A stretch of DNA of 5,671 bases from an uncultured Eubacteriales bacterium. Its GTDB lineage: Bacteria > Bacillota > Clostridia > Christensenellales > QALW01. The translations under genes and the position numbers were made by a program. Within the stretch, counting starts at the first letter, position 1, and every line of letters begins with the position of its first letter. The notes under the pieces were generated by a model. That model was not told the DNA's origin and ran no database searches. It saw nothing but the letters and a program-made list of their open reading frames with translations. The stretch covers positions 1-5,671 of the forward strand of contig URYI01000125.1 in NCBI GenBank assembly GCA_900552055.1. Reading direction: 5' to 3'. Positions 4,781 through 5,671 of this stretch are shown here, piece by piece.

Positions 4781-5608
4781 ATGCAGCCGTCTGTTTTGGC
4801 TTTTGGCGAAATATTATTTGATGTGTTTGACAGTCAGGAATGCATTGGAGGAGCTTCTTTTAATTTTGCTGCGCATTTTTCCAGGCTGGGAGGGCAGAGC
4901 TATATGGCTTCTGCCGTAGGAGATGACCAGATGGGGGCAAACGCGCTGAATTATGCGGACAGCTATGGTATTAAGAAAGATTATATTGCGGTACTGCCGG
5001 ATAAAAGCACAGGTTACTGCAAGGTTACTTTGGAAAATGGGCATCCGTGCTATGAGCTGGTCAGGGACGTGGCGTATGATGAGATTCCCAAATTGCCTAT
5101 AAGCAGAAGCTTTGATGCAATTTATTATGGCACGCTGGCTCAGCGGGATCAACGGTCGGCAGGGACTCTGGATTATATATTGAGCAACGTGAGTCACAAG
5201 CAGGCGTTTTTCGATATTAATATAAGGCAGAATTTTTATACCCCTGAGACAATAGAAAGAAGTCTTAAGCATGCTACCATTTTAAAATTGAGCAGAGAAG
5301 AGAGCTTTGTCTTTGGGGAGTATGCAAGTTTAGAGGAACTGTGCCGAATACTATATAGTAAATACTCCAACCTTAATATAATAATAGTGACGCTGGATGC
5401 GGACGGAGCAATGATGTATTCGTGTGCGGAAGATAATTTTTATTATTCGCGCAAGCCGCAAGCGGTAGTAGTGTCTACAGTAGGCGCGGGGGACAGTTTT
5501 TCAGCAGCGTTCATGTATAGCTATTTAACAGGGAAAACCGTTGAGGAGTGTATAGAAGCGGCTATAGCGCTAAGCGAAAAAGTAGTAGGGCAAAAGGGAG
5601 CAGTATAA
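4781..5608 (+). CDS. PfkB-family carbohydrate kinase, probably fructokinase-like
   Basis: A 275-residue ribokinase/PfkB-fold enzyme that uses ATP to phosphorylate a sugar. The N-terminal substrate region is FGEILFDVF (8-16) and GGASFNFAAHFSRLGG (23-38), followed by AVGDDQMG (45-52). Signature 2 is STVGAGDSFSAAF (232-244), with Asp238 of GAGD as catalytic base and the GAG loop as anion hole. DINIRQNFYTPE (145-156) and ATILKLSREE (165-174) resemble the fructokinase-like branch of the family. The common DT before GAGD is ST here; Ser is tolerated at that place in the family pattern. The protein is slightly short (many relatives are 290-320), ending just after VVGQKGAV, but the core is complete. 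It is cytosolic and transcribed alone from its own promoter, with tandem in-frame TAA stops (5606-5611). No transporter or glycosidase is nearby to reveal the sugar. The family is firm; fructose as substrate is a guess. Confidence 0.88.
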   Translation: MQPSVLAFGEILFDVFDSQECIGGASFNFAAHFSRLGGQSYMASAVGDDQMGANALNYADSYGIKKDYIAVLPDKSTGYCKVTLENGHPCYELVRDVAYDEIPKLPISRSFDAIYYGTLAQRDQRSAGTLDYILSNVSHKQAFFDINIRQNFYTPETIERSLKHATILKLSREESFVFGEYASLEELCRILYSKYSNLNIIIVTLDADGAMMYSCAEDNFYYSRKPQAVVVSTVGAGDSFSAAFMYSYLTGKTVEECIEAAIALSEKVVGQKGAV

Positions 5609-5611
5609 TAA

Positions 5612-5671
5612 GGAACGCTTACCCTAAATTGACAAGGGGATACACGCCTCCAGCGGTCTGATTTCGGCATT
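5612..5671. other. Short downstream flank, nothing assigned
   Basis: The last 60 bases hold no start with a ribosome site and no clear terminator. A perfect TTGACA (5629-5634) is present but has no matching -10 box within the window. Confidence 0.4.

Noticed and set aside
5629..5634. Perfect TTGACA as a promoter for a gene to the right
   Set aside because: No -10 box lies 16-18 bases downstream within the window.
1..5671. Mobile element, phage, CRISPR, toxin-antitoxin or defence system
   Set aside because: No transposase, integrase, direct-repeat array or small paired genes are visible; the genes are housekeeping types.

Overview
The window reads as an ordinary chromosomal stretch of a low-to-middle GC Bacillota bacterium, most likely a Clostridia-type anaerobe. 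This is inferred from strong GGAGG-type ribosome sites, TATAAT promoters with TG extensions, heavy use of ATA for isoleucine, and proteins that resemble Bacillus/Clostridium families. No transposase, integrase, phage gene, CRISPR array, tRNA or rRNA is visible.

Layout. Bases 1-93 are a GC-rich flank with two hairpins. A minus-strand gene (94-813) encodes a small alpha/beta hydrolase of unknown substrate. About 470 bases (814-1283) carry no convincing gene, but they hold many nested inverted repeats, the ktrB promoter and an 8-bp dyad overlapping its -35 box. A plus-strand operon follows: ktrB (1284-2651), ktrA (2714-3373), rdgB (3377-3958) and a YfcE-type phosphodiesterase (3955-4425). It ends at a likely intrinsic terminator (4471-4530). 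A second gene-free stretch (4426-4780) holds that terminator, a GC-rich perfect hairpin, an inverted repeat and a second promoter. That promoter drives a PfkB-family sugar kinase (4781-5608). The last 60 bases hold nothing I can name.

How the genes work together. KtrB is the K+ translocating membrane subunit and KtrA its cytosolic nucleotide-binding gating ring, so the pair makes one complete Ktr uptake system. RdgB removes non-canonical purine triphosphates (ITP/XTP class). The adjoining metallophosphoesterase belongs to the family that sits next to RdgB in Bacillus (ysnA-ysnB). The rdgB and phosphoesterase genes follow ktrA with a 3-base gap and then a 4-base ATGA overlap, so all four are probably co-transcribed. 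The sugar kinase and the hydrolase are separate units with their own expression signals.

I found no convincing new multi-gene system. The observations most worth a second look are non-coding: the folded intergenic region at 898-1102, the dyad over the ktrB promoter, the alternative hairpins in front of ktrA, and the inverted repeat upstream of the sugar kinase. The published-style ktrB start should also be checked: the ribosome site supports a TTG start at 1284, not the longer reading from 1263.
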